Positions 1-6,936 of a stretch of 9,025 nt of DNA are shown here, one piece after another. The translations under genes and the position numbers were made by a program. The first letter of the stretch is position 1, and every line of letters begins with the position of its first letter. Under the pieces are notes generated by a model. It searched no databases, was not told where the DNA came from, and worked only from the letters and a program-made list of their open reading frames with translations. Origin of the DNA: Lachnospiraceae bacterium (lineage in GTDB: Bacteria; Bacillota_A; Clostridia; Lachnospirales; Lachnospiraceae); NCBI GenBank assembly GCA_017632755.1, contig JAGBQU010000048.1, positions 1 through 9,025 of the forward strand, read 5' to 3'.

Positions 1-336
1 GGAAGCATCATCAATATCTCCTCTGTTTCCGGCGTGATGGGAAATCCGGGGCAGGTCAACTATTCGGCTTCCAAAGCGGGAGTGATCGGCATGACGAAAT
101 CCGCATCAAAGGAGCTTGCTTCCAGAAATATCAGAGTCAATGCCGTAGCACCCGGATTTGTCGAGAGTGATATGACGGACGGACTGGCAGATGCGGTGAA
201 AGAGGAAGCAAAAAAGCATATCTCGCTTAGGCGTTTTGGAAAGCCGGAGGAGATTGCAAATGCGGTGGCTTTTTTGGCGGGGGATGAGAGCAGTTATATC
301 ACCGGACAGGTGATATGCGTAGATGGCGGAATGTGA
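1..336 (+). CDS. fabG: 3-oxoacyl-[ACP] reductase FabG, C-terminal part (5' end outside window)
   Basis: NADPH-dependent reductase that converts 3-oxoacyl-ACP to 3-hydroxyacyl-ACP in the cytosolic type II fatty-acid elongation cycle. The frame is open from base 1, so about 111 of the usual roughly 245 residues are visible and the N-terminal cofactor-binding Gly motif lies outside. The short-chain dehydrogenase catalytic residues are present: Ser in INISSVSG at the start, then Tyr and Lys in YSASK at about bases 61-75. The NVVAPGF-like segment ([12 protein letters not shown]), the [10 protein letters not shown] stretch and the C-terminal YITGQ...VDGGM are typical of FabG rather than other reductases of this family. 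The first ATG in view (base 34) is internal to the protein and is not the start. The TGA at 334-336 is followed by a 47-nt gap to fabF. The operon position next to fabF makes FabG the best name. Confidence 0.95.
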   Translation, partial: GSIINISSVSGVMGNPGQVNYSASKAGVIGMTKSASKELASRNIRVNAVAPGFVESDMTDGLADAVKEEAKKHISLRRFGKPEEIANAVAFLAGDESSYITGQVICVDGGM

Positions 337-372
337 TGGGAAGCAGGAAAGGGCAGGACGGATCCGTGCAGC

Positions 373-378
373 GGAGGG
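373..378 (+). promoter_or_regulatory. Ribosome binding site of fabF, decides the start
   Basis: GGAGGG lies 5 nt upstream of the ATG at 384. The open frame reaches back to an ATG at 315 inside fabG, but that codon has no Shine-Dalgarno sequence, and the extra 23 residues do not look like FabF. The protein from 384 (MRRVVVTGMD) starts exactly as this family does. Confidence 0.8.
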
Positions 379-383
379 AATGT

Positions 384-1622
384 ATGAGAAGAGTAGTGGT
401 AACGGGGATGGACGTGATCACACCCATCGGAAACACGGTAGAGGAATTTTGGGAAAATGTCAAAAAAGGAACGGTCGGGATTGGTGAGATCACAAGGTTT
501 GATACGACGGATTTTAAGGTGAAACTCGCGGCGGAGGTGAAAGGTTTTGACGTAAGAGAGCGACTGGATCCGAAAGCCGCAAGGCGTATGGCTTATTTTA
601 CAAGGTATGCGGTTGCCGCAGCAAGGGAGGCTTTTGTGCAGTCCGGGATCATTCCGGAAAAAGAGGACCCCTACAGGATCGGCGTCTGCATCGGATCGGG
701 GATCGGTGGCCTTGAGGAGATGGAGTCTGAGGAAAAAAGGCTATTGGAAATGGGACCGGCAAAAGTCAAGCCGCTCTTGGTACCGATGATGATCAGCAAT
801 ATGGCATCCGGAAATGTCGCGATCGATCTTGGTCTGAAAGGGAAGTGTATAAATGTCGTTTCGGCCTGTGCGACGGGAACACATGCGATTGGGGAAGCAT
901 TTCGGGCGATACAGATGAACGATGCGGATATGATGATCGCAGGTGGGACGGAATCGTCGATCACACCGCTTGGCGTTGCGGGCTTTATGAGTCTTACGGC
1001 ATTGTCGAAAGCTACCGATAAAAACAGAGCTTCGATCCCGTTTGATGCGGAGAGAGGCGGATTTGTGATCGGCGAGGGCGCCGGAGTGATCGTGCTTGAA
1101 GAACTCGAGCACGCAAAAAGGAGAGGCGCCAATATTTTGGCGGAGCTTGTCGGATACGGCGCCACCTGTGATGCGTTTCATATCACTTCCCCGGCAGAGG
1201 ATGGTGAAGGAGCGGCCAGAGCGATGGAACTGGCCATGCAGGAAGCAGGGATCAAGCCCTCGGATGTTGATTACATCAATGCGCATGGAACAGGGACGCA
1301 TCACAATGATCTCTTTGAGACAAGGGCGATCAAGAAAGCATTCGGTAAAGATGCATACAATCTCAAGGTCAATTCGACCAAATCGATGATCGGTCATCTC
1401 CTGGGTGCGGCCGGAGGCGTGGAATTTGTCACATGTGTAAAATCCATAAACGATGGCTATATCCACAAGACTGCGGGAACCCAAAAGACGGATCCGGAGT
1501 GCGATCTTGATTATGTACTGGGAGAGGGTGTGAGTCAGCCGGTTTGTGTGGCACTGAGCAATTCCCTTGGCTTTGGCGGACATAATGCGACCCTGGCCGT
1601 GAGAAAGTACGTGGAAGCATAG
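384..1622 (+). CDS. fabF: 3-oxoacyl-[ACP] synthase II (beta-ketoacyl-ACP synthase) FabF
   Basis: Condenses acyl-ACP with malonyl-ACP, with release of CO2, in each elongation round of fatty-acid synthesis. The 412-residue length matches the family. The thiolase-fold catalytic residues are visible: nucleophile Cys162 in SACATGTH, His301 in NAHGTGTHHND, Lys333 and His338 in STKSMIGHLLGAAGG, and the Gly-rich gating loop SLGFGGHN at 394-401. The second motif differs from the more usual HGTSTPLND, with Gly at the Ser position and His-His after the Thr, but the catalytic His is kept. The gene follows fabG by 47 nt and precedes accB by 109 nt, which places it in the fatty-acid operon. With no fabB in view it may be the only elongating condensing enzyme of this operon; initiation by FabH would be separate. 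Confidence 0.97.
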   Translation: MRRVVVTGMDVITPIGNTVEEFWENVKKGTVGIGEITRFDTTDFKVKLAAEVKGFDVRERLDPKAARRMAYFTRYAVAAAREAFVQSGIIPEKEDPYRIGVCIGSGIGGLEEMESEEKRLLEMGPAKVKPLLVPMMISNMASGNVAIDLGLKGKCINVVSACATGTHAIGEAFRAIQMNDADMMIAGGTESSITPLGVAGFMSLTALSKATDKNRASIPFDAERGGFVIGEGAGVIVLEELEHAKRRGANILAELVGYGATCDAFHITSPAEDGEGAARAMELAMQEAGIKPSDVDYINAHGTGTHHNDLFETRAIKKAFGKDAYNLKVNSTKSMIGHLLGAAGGVEFVTCVKSINDGYIHKTAGTQKTDPECDLDYVLGEGVSQPVCVALSNSLGFGGHNATLAVRKYVEA

Positions 1623-1731
1623 AAGACGCAAAGCGTAGCGGAGAAGTCAAATGGCTCGATGATGAGAGACAGAGATAAAAACCGGTAATGGTAGATAGCA
1701 GGTGGCAGATGAAGGAATGGGGGAAGAGATC

Positions 1732-2202
1732 ATGGACATAAACAGCATGAAAGAATTGATAAAGGCAGTGTCTGATTCCGAGCTGACCGCATTTGAGGTG
1801 AGAGAGGGAAATCTCGAGATCAGGATCGGGAAAAACAAGGCGGGTGCGGATCGGCAGGCCTTTTTGCAGGAATATCAGTGTATCGGTGCAGGCGATGCGT
1901 ATGATGGCAAAGGCGAAAAGAAACCCGGGGGGATCGATAAGGCGGAACAAGGAACGAAGGAAGAGAAAGGACGCCTCATCACAACGCCGCTTGTCGGAAC
2001 CGTATATCTTGCTCCTTCCGAGGATGCAAAGCCATACGTTAAGATCGGTGATAGAGTCAAAAAGGGACAGACGGTGGCAATCGTGGAGGCGATGAAGCTC
2101 ATGAATGCCATTGAGTCCGAAGCAGACGGCGTGGTTGAAGAGATCCTGGTTCAAAACGGTCAGCTTGTCGAATACGGCCAGCCATTGTTTGCGATCCTGT
2201 GA
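1732..2202 (+). CDS. accB: Acetyl-CoA carboxylase biotin carboxyl carrier protein AccB
   Basis: Carries the carboxyl group on covalently bound biotin between biotin carboxylase (AccC) and the carboxyltransferase. The 156-residue product has a helical N-terminus (MDINSMKELIKAV) typical of BCCP, a charged flexible linker at about residues 35-80, and a C-terminal biotinyl domain from about 82 to 156. The biotin attachment site is EAMKLMN with Lys122, about 35 residues from the end as usual. I chose ATG 1732 because its protein starts like known BCCPs and a purine-rich GGGGGA sits 7 nt upstream. The frame is also open to a GTG at 1702 and an ATG at 1717, but neither has a well-spaced ribosome binding site. 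The linker is rich in Gly, Lys, Glu and Asp and lacks the Pro/Ala richness of many BCCP linkers. fabZ follows after 40 nt and accC comes next. Confidence 0.95.
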   Translation: MDINSMKELIKAVSDSELTAFEVREGNLEIRIGKNKAGADRQAFLQEYQCIGAGDAYDGKGEKKPGGIDKAEQGTKEEKGRLITTPLVGTVYLAPSEDAKPYVKIGDRVKKGQTVAIVEAMKLMNAIESEADGVVEEILVQNGQLVEYGQPLFAIL

Positions 2203-2242
2203 AATGTACAGGAAAAGTCTTTTGATGATCAGGAGGTGTGAA

Positions 2243-2671
2243 ATGTTGGATATCAATGAGATCAGCAAAATAATACCGCACAGACATCCTTTTTTGCTTG
2301 TGGATTATGTGGAAGATTATAAACCCGGTGAGTATGCGATCGGTTATAAATGTGTGACCTATAGGGAGGACTTCTTTGCCGGACACTTCCCCGCGCAGCC
2401 CGTCATGCCGGGGGTGCTCACGATCGAAGCTTTGGCGCAGGTTGGCGCCGTAGCGATACTAAGCATGGAGGAAAACAAGGGAAAAACCGCTTATTTCGGC
2501 GGGATCAACAAATGCCGCTTCAAAGGGATGGTAAAGCCCGGCGATAAGCTGCGACTGGAAACGCGGATATTGAGGCAAAAGGGGCCGGTCGGTGTCGGAA
2601 AAGCTCTGGCCAGTGTGGACGGGAAGGAAGTTGCATCCGCCGAATTGACGTTCGTCGTTGCAAAGCAGTGA
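2243..2671 (+). CDS. fabZ: 3-hydroxyacyl-[ACP] dehydratase FabZ
   Basis: Removes water from 3-hydroxyacyl-ACP to give trans-2-enoyl-ACP, the third step of the elongation cycle. The 142-residue product has the hot-dog-fold signature: IPHRHPFLLVD at 11-21, catalytic His48 in AGHFPAQPVMPGV, and catalytic Glu62 in IEALAQVGA. Length and motifs fit FabZ rather than the longer FabA isomerase. The start at 2243 is supported by AGGAGG at 2231-2236, 6 nt upstream; in-frame ATGs further upstream (for example 2225) lie ahead of that site and would include it. The gene sits between accB and accC, an arrangement I recall from Bacillota fatty-acid operons. The stop codon is 9 nt before the accC start, which suggests translational coupling. 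Confidence 0.96.
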   Translation: MLDINEISKIIPHRHPFLLVDYVEDYKPGEYAIGYKCVTYREDFFAGHFPAQPVMPGVLTIEALAQVGAVAILSMEENKGKTAYFGGINKCRFKGMVKPGDKLRLETRILRQKGPVGVGKALASVDGKEVASAELTFVVAKQ

Positions 2672-2680
2672 GGTGCTCAG

Positions 2681-4045
2681 ATGATACAAAAAATATTGGT
2701 CGCAAATCGTGGTGAGATCGCAGTGAGGATCATAAGAGCCTGCAGAGAGATGGGAATAGAAACGGTGGCTGTCTACTCGACCGCCGACCGGGATGCACTC
2801 CATACACAGCTTGCAGATGAGGCGGTGTGCATCGGAGAGAAAAGATCCAGTGAGAGTTATCTCAATATGGAGAGCATTATGAGTGCGGCGGTATCATCCG
2901 GCGCGGATGCGATCCATCCGGGAGTCGGCTTTTTATCTGAGAATGCAGCATTTGTACAACTGTGCGAGCAATGCGGGATCAAATTCATCGGACCGGGATC
3001 CGAGGTCATCCGTTTGATGGGAAATAAGGCATTGGCAAGAAAAACGATGATCGCGGCAGGAGTGCCGGTGATTCCTGGATGTGAGCGAGAGATCCTTGAC
3101 TGCGAGGATGCGATAAAGATTGCAAAAAAGATCGGTTATCCGATCATGATCAAGGCTGCATTCGGAGGCGGCGGAAAAGGAATGCGCGTGGCATATGAAG
3201 AAGCGGAATTTGCAAATGCATTTCTGACTGCCAAAAAGGAGAGCGAAATGGCCTTTGGGGATGGTCGGATGTACCTAGAACGCTATATCCAACATCCCAG
3301 ACATATCGAATTTCAGATCATGGCAGATTCGCATGGCAATATCATACACCTCGGAGAGAGAGACTGTTCGGTTCAGAGAAATCATCAAAAGATGATCGAG
3401 GAATCCCCGTCTGATTCTTTGGATGAACCGACCAGGGAAAAAATGGCGCAGACGGCAGTCAGAGCTGCAAGAGCTGTCGGTTATGAAAACGCGGGAACGG
3501 TGGAATTTTTGCTGGAGAACTCCGGTGCTTTTTATTTTATGGAGATGAACACCAGGATTCAGGTAGAACACCCCGTCACGGAGATGGTGACCGGCCTTGA
3601 TATGATAAAGGAACAGATCGGCATCGCAGATGGAAAGCGTTTATCCGTCTCGCAACAGGAGGTTTTTTGCAGGGGGCATGCCATCGAGTGCAGGATCAAT
3701 GCGGAAGATCCCGAAAAAAATTTCAGCCCGTGTCCCGGACATATTGCGGGGATCTACATGCCTGGAGGCAATGGCGTGAGAGTGGATTCCGCTGTTTTTT
3801 CGGGATATGATGTATCACCGTTTTATGATTCCATGCTTGCCAAATTGATCGTGCATGGGAAAAACAGGAGTGAAGCGATCCGGAAAATGCGCAGAGCGCT
3901 CGGGGAAGTCGTGATAGAGGGGATCACGTCAAATGTGGATTATCTCTATGATATACTGTGCGACAAAGCATATGAAAAAGGCGATTTTGATGTCAGTTTT
4001 GTAGAAGAATTTCATGGGCGGATATACCATGATCCAAAGCCCTGA
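2681..4045 (+). CDS. accC: Acetyl-CoA carboxylase biotin carboxylase subunit AccC
   Basis: ATP-grasp enzyme that carboxylates biotin on AccB using ATP and bicarbonate, the first half-reaction of malonyl-CoA synthesis. The 454 residues equal the usual full length. Visible in order are the N-terminal biotin carboxylase fold (KILVANRGEIAVRIIRACRE at 4-23), HPGVGFLSEN at 80-89, the ATP-binding Gly loop AAFGGGGKGMR at 159-169, ERDCSVQRNHQKMIEESP at 226-243 with its catalytic Lys237, the metal-binding region with Glu288 in FMEMNTRIQVEHPVTE, and RINAEDP with Arg338 near the active site. There is no C-terminal biotinyl domain, so this is the separate subunit and not a pyruvate or propionyl-CoA carboxylase alpha chain. 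The ribosome binding site AGGTG overlaps the fabZ stop. The carboxyltransferase ORF follows after 23 nt. Confidence 0.97.
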   Translation: MIQKILVANRGEIAVRIIRACREMGIETVAVYSTADRDALHTQLADEAVCIGEKRSSESYLNMESIMSAAVSSGADAIHPGVGFLSENAAFVQLCEQCGIKFIGPGSEVIRLMGNKALARKTMIAAGVPVIPGCEREILDCEDAIKIAKKIGYPIMIKAAFGGGGKGMRVAYEEAEFANAFLTAKKESEMAFGDGRMYLERYIQHPRHIEFQIMADSHGNIIHLGERDCSVQRNHQKMIEESPSDSLDEPTREKMAQTAVRAARAVGYENAGTVEFLLENSGAFYFMEMNTRIQVEHPVTEMVTGLDMIKEQIGIADGKRLSVSQQEVFCRGHAIECRINAEDPEKNFSPCPGHIAGIYMPGGNGVRVDSAVFSGYDVSPFYDSMLAKLIVHGKNRSEAIRKMRRALGEVVIEGITSNVDYLYDILCDKAYEKGDFDVSFVEEFHGRIYHDPKP

Positions 4046-4055
4046 GATGGTGGAA

Positions 4056-4062
4056 GAGGGAG
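4056..4062 (+). promoter_or_regulatory. Ribosome binding site supporting a TTG start for the carboxyltransferase fusion
   Basis: GAGGGAG lies 6 nt upstream of TTG 4069, while the next candidate, ATG 4081, is 18 nt from it and has no other site. The ATG at 4047 is in a different frame. Confidence 0.6.
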
Positions 4063-4068
4063 AGAGCA

Positions 4069-5772
4069 TTGAAACTTCAGATGCTGTTAAACAGAAAAAA
4101 AGAGGCTTTTGTAAGCATCCATCATACAAAAGATGTTCCGAGCGGACTTTTGAGGCAGTGCAGAAAGTGTAAGTCCGTCGTTCTCGCCAGATCTGTGCGG
4201 GAATTGGGGTATGTCTGCCCGAAGTGCGGTGGATATTTTCGCCTCCATGCCAGGCGGGCGATCGAGATGCTGGCAGATGCAGGCAGCTTTGAACCATGGT
4301 TTGAGGGTATGGAAGCAGTAGACCCCATAGACTTTCCGGGATATGTCGAGAGAGTGAGTCAGTTGCGAGAAAAGACGGGATTGGACGAAGCCGTCATATG
4401 CGGTCTGATCCGCATAGAAGGGTATAAAACCGCGATCGCCGTGATGGACGGCAGATTCTTGATGGCCAGCATGGGGAGGATCGTCGGGGAAAAAATAACG
4501 GCAATGGTGGAGCGGGCAACCGGAGAAGATCTTCCGGTCATTATCCTGACATGTTCGGGAGGAGCCCGGATGCAGGAGGGGATCGTTTCCCTTATGCAGA
4601 TGGCCAAAACCTCCGCGGCTTTAAAACGGCATCATGAGTCCGGAAAATTGTATGTATCGGTACTGATGGATCCGACAACAGGCGGTGTGACGGCAAGTTT
4701 TGCGATGCTTGGTGATATCATCCTTGCAGAGCCGAATGCGCTCATCGGCTTTGCCGGACCGAGAGTCGTTGAACAGACGATCGGCGAAAAACTCCCAAAT
4801 GGTTTCCAACGCGCGGAGCATCTGCTCGAACATGGATTTGTTGACCGGATCGTGGAGCGCTGTGAGATGAAAAAGACACTTGCAGGTATCCTGAAGATGC
4901 ATGCAATGTCCGAAACACCGAAACTGCTGCAAAACAGCATTTTCCCGCAGGATCCTTCCGAGCGTATCGTGAAAAAGATGTGCGATGATTCACGGAAGGC
5001 ATGGGACAGGGTGCTGATTTCAAGAAAAACGGACAGACCCGTTGCTGTGGATTATATCGAGCGATTATTTGATGATTTTATGGAATTACACGGCGACAGG
5101 TGCTACAGGGACGACCCTGCCATCATTGGCGGGATCGCACTGTTTCACGGACACCCGGTGACGGTGATCGCACAGGCAAAGGGGAGGACAACCAAGGAGA
5201 ATATCAAGAGAAATTTCGGCATGCCAAACCCGGACGGATACCGGAAATCGCTCAGACTGATGAAGCAGGCAGAAAAATTCGGCAGACCGATCTTTTGCAT
5301 GGTAGATACACCGGGAGCCTTTTGCGGGATCGAGGCTGAGCAGCGTGGACAAGGGGAAGCGATCGCGAGGAATCTGTTTACCCTTTCCGATATCAAAACA
5401 CCGATCGTGAGCCTGGTCATCGGGGAGGGCGGAAGCGGAGGTGCGCTTGCCCTGGCGGTGGCAGATAAGGTCTGGATGCTGGAAAATGCGGTGTATTCGA
5501 TCTTAAGCCCGGAAGGTTATGCGAGCATCCTGTTAAAGGATGCGAAGCTTGCCCCGGATGCCGCTGCCATGATGAAGCTGACCTCTGCCGATCTTTTTAG
5601 ACTGAAGGTGATCGATCGGATCTTTGACGAGCCGGAGGAATATACGACACAAAATATGGACAAGGTGATACGGCAGCTCGATCACGCCCTTTTGGAGTTT
5701 GTGGAGCAAAGCAGAGAGGCATCCATTACGGATATTGTGCAAAAGAGGTATGACAGATTTCGTAATATGTAA
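4069..5772 (+). CDS. accDA: Acetyl-CoA carboxylase carboxyltransferase, fused beta (AccD) and alpha (AccA) subunits
   Basis: Transfers the carboxyl group from carboxybiotin-AccB to acetyl-CoA, giving malonyl-CoA. A single uninterrupted frame of 567 residues contains both subunits that are separate in E. coli. The AccD half (about 1-285) has a four-Cys zinc ribbon (Cys31, Cys34, Cys50, Cys53), then the crotonase-fold motifs MDGRFLMASMG (126-136), CSGGARMQEG (162-171) and DPTTGGVTASFAMLGD (201-216). The AccA half (about 286-567) has HGDRCYRDDPAIIGGIA (341-357), FGMPNPDGYRKSL (383-395), DTPGAF (413-418) and GEGGSGGALAL (452-462), and ends in RYDRF. The joint (about 270-325) has no obvious long linker, and the N-terminal helical region of stand-alone AccA seems shortened. 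Both halves keep their signature motifs, so the protein is probably active. The likely start is TTG; ATG 4081 would remove only four residues. The frame is clean throughout, which argues against an assembly artefact. Confidence 0.93.
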   Translation: MKLQMLLNRKKEAFVSIHHTKDVPSGLLRQCRKCKSVVLARSVRELGYVCPKCGGYFRLHARRAIEMLADAGSFEPWFEGMEAVDPIDFPGYVERVSQLREKTGLDEAVICGLIRIEGYKTAIAVMDGRFLMASMGRIVGEKITAMVERATGEDLPVIILTCSGGARMQEGIVSLMQMAKTSAALKRHHESGKLYVSVLMDPTTGGVTASFAMLGDIILAEPNALIGFAGPRVVEQTIGEKLPNGFQRAEHLLEHGFVDRIVERCEMKKTLAGILKMHAMSETPKLLQNSIFPQDPSERIVKKMCDDSRKAWDRVLISRKTDRPVAVDYIERLFDDFMELHGDRCYRDDPAIIGGIALFHGHPVTVIAQAKGRTTKENIKRNFGMPNPDGYRKSLRLMKQAEKFGRPIFCMVDTPGAFCGIEAEQRGQGEAIARNLFTLSDIKTPIVSLVIGEGGSGGALALAVADKVWMLENAVYSILSPEGYASILLKDAKLAPDAAAMMKLTSADLFRLKVIDRIFDEPEEYTTQNMDKVIRQLDHALLEFVEQSREASITDIVQKRYDRFRNM

Positions 5773-5804
5773 AAAAGGACCGCCCGGAATCAAAGTCCGG
5801 ACGG
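5771..5804 (-). terminator. Intrinsic terminator of the tRNA-Ser gene
   Basis: Read on the minus strand, a hairpin (5804 to 5780) has a 5-bp inner stem TCCGG/CCGGA closing a 7-nt loop, one mismatch and 3 further GC pairs. TCC and then six T residues (complement of 5776-5771) follow. The T-run is only on the minus side, so it serves the tRNA and perhaps lysR read-through. The T-run overlaps the TAA stop of the carboxyltransferase gene at 5770-5772. In the plus direction the same hairpin has no T-run and would be a poor terminator for the acc operon. Confidence 0.75.
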
Positions 5805-5808
5805 GAAA

Positions 5809-5896
5809 CGCAGAGGATGGGATTCGAACCCACGCACCGGATAACCGGCCTAAAGCATTTCGAGTGCTTCCTCTTGGACCTCTTGAGTACCTCTGC
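5809..5896 (-). tRNA. tRNA-Ser, anticodon CGA
   Basis: On the minus strand a class II tRNA folds fully. The 7-bp acceptor stem is GCAGAGG/CCTCTGC, followed by discriminator base G (typical of serine tRNAs). There is a 3-bp D stem CTC/GAG with a GG-containing loop, and an anticodon stem AAGCA/TGCTT around the loop CTCGAAA, giving anticodon CGA for UCG codons. A long variable arm with CCGG/CCGG pairing marks tRNA-Ser, and a T arm GTGGG/CCCAT carries the loop TTCGAAT. The 3' CCA is not encoded (the next bases are TTT), so it must be added after transcription. The gene is convergent with the acc operon, has its own promoter upstream and a terminator just downstream. Confidence 0.96.
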
Positions 5897-5922
5897 AAAT
5901 AAGAAATATCCAATCGAATGAA

Positions 5923-5951
5923 AGCATATCACAAAAATGATGCGCTGACAA
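5923..5951 (-). promoter_or_regulatory. Sigma-70-type promoter of tRNA-Ser(CGA)
   Basis: On the minus strand, -35 TTGTCA (5951-5946), a 17-bp spacer and -10 TATGCT (5928-5923) give a near-consensus promoter. Predicted transcription starts near 5916, about 20 nt before the mature tRNA 5' end. The promoter lies just past the lysR stop codon, so the tRNA can be transcribed independently of lysR. Confidence 0.75.
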
Positions 5952-5976
5952 GTAAATCGATGATAAAAAAGCAGGA

Positions 5977-6870
5977 TCAGCGGATATCAAAATAGGAAAT
6001 AAACTTGAAAAGCCCTTCCGACATCGCACTGCCGGGCGCATAAGCAAAGCCGATCTTGCGCCTTGGCAGCCATTTTTTAAAAGGCATCTCAACAAGCGTT
6101 CCCTGTTTCAGATCTTCTTCCACGAATTCTCTTATGACACATGCAATTCCCAGATCGATCCTCGCAAAATCGATGAGCAGATCCATACTGTCAACCTCAA
6201 TGATGTTTCTCATCTCGATCTGATGGCTTGACAAATACATATCTACATATTTTCTCGAGATATTTTCTTTGTTTAACATCATAAAAGTCGCATTGGAGAG
6301 CACCGTGTCATTGCTAAAGCCTTCGCGGATACGGAAGTTTTTTAAATAGGTCTGCGTCGTGATGAAGGTGTCCTGGATCTCTCTTATGGGGACATAACTG
6401 AGACTGCCTGTATGCTGTGGGATCCCGACAAGACCGATATCGATGCTTCCGCGCTCTAAGGCTGCGATCGTCTCGTAGGAAGACTGGCAGCTGATGTTGA
6501 CCTTGATATGCGGATTATCCCTGACAAAATCCTTCAAAAAAGGAAGGAGTGCGTATTTGCAGAGCGTGGTGCTTACTCCGATCGAGAGATTGGTGACGCC
6601 CAGCTCATTCATTTTTTTGAGCTGCTCCTCGCCGATCTGAATGGATTTAAAGGCGTTTTCCACCTGCCCGTAAAGGATCTCTCCCTCCGGCGTCAGGGAA
6701 ACGCCGCGGGAAGAACGCACAAACAGCCGGGTGTCTAAATTGTTCTCGAGCTTGGAGATCGCCTTTGAGATCGCAGGCTGGCTGATAAACAATTCCTTTG
6801 CTGCACCCGAGATGTTCTTGTGCTGAGCAACCGTATAAAAAATATGATACAGATTCAGGTGATTCTCCAT
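5977..6870 (-). CDS. LysR-family transcriptional regulator, probable regulator of leuCD
   Basis: A 297-residue LysR-type regulator of normal family length. The N-terminal winged helix-turn-helix is clear: residues about 6-65, with AAKELFISQPAISKAISKLE as the recognition region and LFVRSSRGVSLTPEGE as the wing. The rest (about 92-297) is the periplasmic-binding-protein-like effector domain, with LSIGVSTTLCKYALLPFL opening it. I chose ATG 6870 because the protein begins there like LysR proteins (MENHLNLYHIF) and AAAGGAAA lies roughly 10 nt upstream; the frame is open 48 codons further, but that extension covers the promoter and looks non-coding. The gene is divergent from leuC, the classic layout in which a LysR protein controls the neighbour and itself. 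The effector cannot be read from sequence; a leucine-pathway intermediate is only a guess from context. No specific gene symbol is justified. Confidence 0.92.
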   Translation of the reverse strand: MENHLNLYHIFYTVAQHKNISGAAKELFISQPAISKAISKLENNLDTRLFVRSSRGVSLTPEGEILYGQVENAFKSIQIGEEQLKKMNELGVTNLSIGVSTTLCKYALLPFLKDFVRDNPHIKVNISCQSSYETIAALERGSIDIGLVGIPQHTGSLSYVPIREIQDTFITTQTYLKNFRIREGFSNDTVLSNATFMMLNKENISRKYVDMYLSSHQIEMRNIIEVDSMDLLIDFARIDLGIACVIREFVEEDLKQGTLVEMPFKKWLPRRKIGFAYAPGSAMSEGLFKFISYFDIR

Positions 6871-6895
6871 GCGCACCGTTTCCTTTGCTTGCGTG

Positions 6896-6912
6896 ACCAC
6901 ACCTTGTGTGGT
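6896..6912. repeat. Perfect 7-bp inverted repeat in the lysR 5' leader
   Basis: ACCACAC-CTT-GTGTGGT, a perfect dyad with a 3-nt centre, lies between the predicted lysR start site (about 6921) and the lysR ATG (6870). In RNA it would form a 7-bp hairpin some 10 nt before the ribosome binding site; in DNA it could be an operator. It has no U-tract, so it is not an intrinsic terminator. Its role is unknown. Confidence 0.6.
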
Positions 6913-6927
6913 TTCATTTTCCCGGCT

Positions 6928-6936
6928 ATTATAGCA
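6928..6936 (-). promoter_or_regulatory. Extended -10 promoter of lysR
   Basis: On the minus strand TGCTATAAT is a perfect extended -10 element (TGN then TATAAT). No good -35 hexamer is found 16-18 bp upstream, which is acceptable for extended -10 promoters. The predicted start is near 6921, giving a leader of about 50 nt before the lysR ATG. Confidence 0.65.

Noticed and set aside
741..1631. Long minus-strand open frame (296 codons) opposite fabF
   Set aside because: It lies fully antisense to a clear FabF gene and its product resembles no family I know (rich in Arg, His, Ile and Cys). It reflects codon bias of the real gene.
1623..1731. Internal promoter or small gene in the 109-nt fabF-accB gap
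   Set aside because: Only a trivial 4-bp hairpin (ACGC-AAA-GCGT at 1626-1636) is seen, with no good -35/-10 pair. The ATG at 1651 meets a stop after three codons.
1429..2268. Minus-strand open frame (279 codons) opposite fabF and accB
   Set aside because: It spans two real genes and their gap on the other strand, and shows no recognisable motif or ribosome binding site.
5952..5976. Intrinsic terminator of lysR at the T6 run just after its stop codon
   Set aside because: A T-run is present on the minus strand but no stable GC-rich hairpin precedes it. lysR transcripts may instead end at the tRNA terminator.
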